A stretch of 64,000 nt of DNA from CAXBGS01 sp963975425 (GTDB lineage Bacteria > Planctomycetota > Planctomycetia > Pirellulales > Pirellulaceae): positions 124,001 through 188,000 of the forward strand of contig CAXBGS010000010.1 of the NCBI GenBank assembly GCA_963975425.1. Direction: 5' to 3'. Every line of letters begins with the position of its first letter. Position 1 is the first letter of the stretch. Both the position numbers and the translations under genes were made by a program. The notes beneath the pieces are model-generated. The model was not told where the DNA came from. It saw only the letters and a program-made list of their open reading frames with translations, and searched no databases. This document shows, one piece after another, positions 63,208-64,000 of the stretch.

Positions 63208-64000
63208 ATGAAACGAAATTCTCTCAATCGACCGATTTTGTCCTACGCGTGGTGCGCCACCATCCTGGCTGCATCGACATCAGCCTGCTTGGCCGACCCG
63301 ATTGCGCCAGCGGCTTGGAATACGCCACCGACATCCCAATCCAGGTCCGATCTCGATCGCCCCTGTGTGCTGCTGCGAAACGATAATGTCGTCTTTGGAA
63401 CGGCTCAGCAACAAGGCGATCAGGTGGTGATCCGGCGAGGCGACGGTTCGCAGATCCGTGTCGCGCGTAAACAGGTGCTCTGCTGGGCCGATCGGCTCAC
63501 CGATTTATACCAATACCGAACGGATCACCGTGTCGGCGACAGCCTGGATGTCCATGTCACCGAGGCCCGTTGGTGCTTGCGATACGGAATGCTGGATCAA
63601 GCGAGAATTGAAATTGATCGTGCCCGGCGAATCGACCCGGTCAATCGACAAGCCGAATTGCTGTACCGACAGCTCGAAGGAGCCATTGCCAGCGCCGCCG
63701 ACAAGGCAGAACCGGCGAGCCAACCGTCCAATCCAAGAACCGTCGCAGCGGCTGCGGACACGGCTACCGCCAGAAACACCGGAGATAGCTCGAACGTCTT
63801 TCGATCATCGGTCACGATCGATGATACGCCTGTTGTTCAGGTTGACCACCAAGTCGCGGTCGACACGAATATGTTGCACACTTTCGTCAGTCACGTTCAG
63901 CCGATCTTGATCAATCGTTGTGGCAACTGCCACTCGCATTCGGCACGATCCCGATCACCCGAGATGCAATGGACGCTGCTCAAACCACAGCGAGGCGTTC
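63208..64000 (+). CDS. Secreted c-heme protein (partial)
   Basis: The frame starts with ATG at 63208 and is open to the window edge, at least 264 residues. It has a signal peptide (to about 30), then a domain with CVLLRNDNVVFGTA and GDGSQIRVARKQVLCWADRL. A TPR-like helical stretch follows (LRYGMLDQARIEIDRARRID), then a Ser/Ala/Thr linker and INRCGNCHSHS, a CxxCH c-type heme motif near residue 242. It resembles other multi-domain planctomycete cytochrome proteins. What follows the heme is beyond the window. Confidence 0.82.
   Translation, partial: MKRNSLNRPILSYAWCATILAASTSACLADPIAPAAWNTPPTSQSRSDLDRPCVLLRNDNVVFGTAQQQGDQVVIRRGDGSQIRVARKQVLCWADRLTDLYQYRTDHRVGDSLDVHVTEARWCLRYGMLDQARIEIDRARRIDPVNRQAELLYRQLEGAIASAADKAEPASQPSNPRTVAAAADTATARNTGDSSNVFRSSVTIDDTPVVQVDHQVAVDTNMLHTFVSHVQPILINRCGNCHSHSARSRSPEMQWTLLKPQRGV

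Overview
The window looks like a chromosomal segment of a marine planctomycete of the Pirellulaceae (Rhodopirellula-like). This rests on gene content: three formylglycine-type sulfatases, a DUF1592/DUF1552 pair, a very large PVC-type c-heme protein with HEAT repeats, a PEP-CTERM protein, two MoxR-centred clusters, and secreted proteins known mainly from this group. Codon use favours G/C at third positions with moderate overall GC, and several starts are TTG or GTG. No rRNA, tRNA, CRISPR array, prophage or transposase is visible. Layout, 1-9 kb: the end of a FAD-dependent halogenase-like oxidoreductase, an MMPL/RND exporter, the Mg2+ transporters MgtE and CorA sharing a divergent promoter region, and a long MscS-type mechanosensitive channel. 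8.8-21.5 kb: one long minus-strand run. Its upstream part (RDD, SpoIIM-like, a membrane protein, DUF4129, DUF4350, MoxR) is a tightly overlapped operon. It continues with small gaps into a FAD oxidoreductase with a golvesin/xanthan-lyase-like C-terminal domain, valine-pyruvate aminotransferase, a sulfatase and an esterase. 21.7-24.8 kb: a divergent Nramp, Gfo/Idh/MocA and P-II set. 25-33.5 kb: a DUF4430 lipoprotein, the large heme/HEAT protein, a Nudix hydrolase, a CCA-type nucleotidyltransferase and secreted proteins of unknown role. 33.9-40.3 kb: a MoxR-DUF58 pair diverging from a small response regulator, a DUF6702 protein, a CinA-like protein and a sulfatase. 40.5-44.4 kb: an overlapping minus-strand set with an ExeA-like ATPase and a dolichol-phosphate-mannose-synthase-like glycosyltransferase. 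44.6-52 kb: trpF, ahcY, a DUF1015 protein, a PEP-CTERM protein and parAB. 52-64 kb: a sulfatase, the DUF1592/DUF1552 pair, a short UvrA, a dNTP triphosphohydrolase, a PIN/TRAM protein and the start of a c-heme protein. How the genes fit together: the sulfatases, esterase, golvesin-domain oxidoreductase and heme proteins suit a cell that degrades sulfated polysaccharide outside the cytoplasm. The MoxR clusters probably act as chaperone-like systems at the membrane. Mg2+, metal and mechanosensitive channels suggest attention to ion and osmotic balance. parAB, uvrA, the dNTPase and the CCA enzyme are housekeeping. The most unusual signals are many short head-to-tail duplications (10-24 bp) in genes and spacers, including an eight-copy 15-bp array. 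A perfect 33-bp inverted repeat, a transporter and a CinA protein that have lost canonical active-site motifs, and a MoxR operon whose DUF58 partner sits elsewhere also stand out. I do not see a clear-cut new defence or mobile system.
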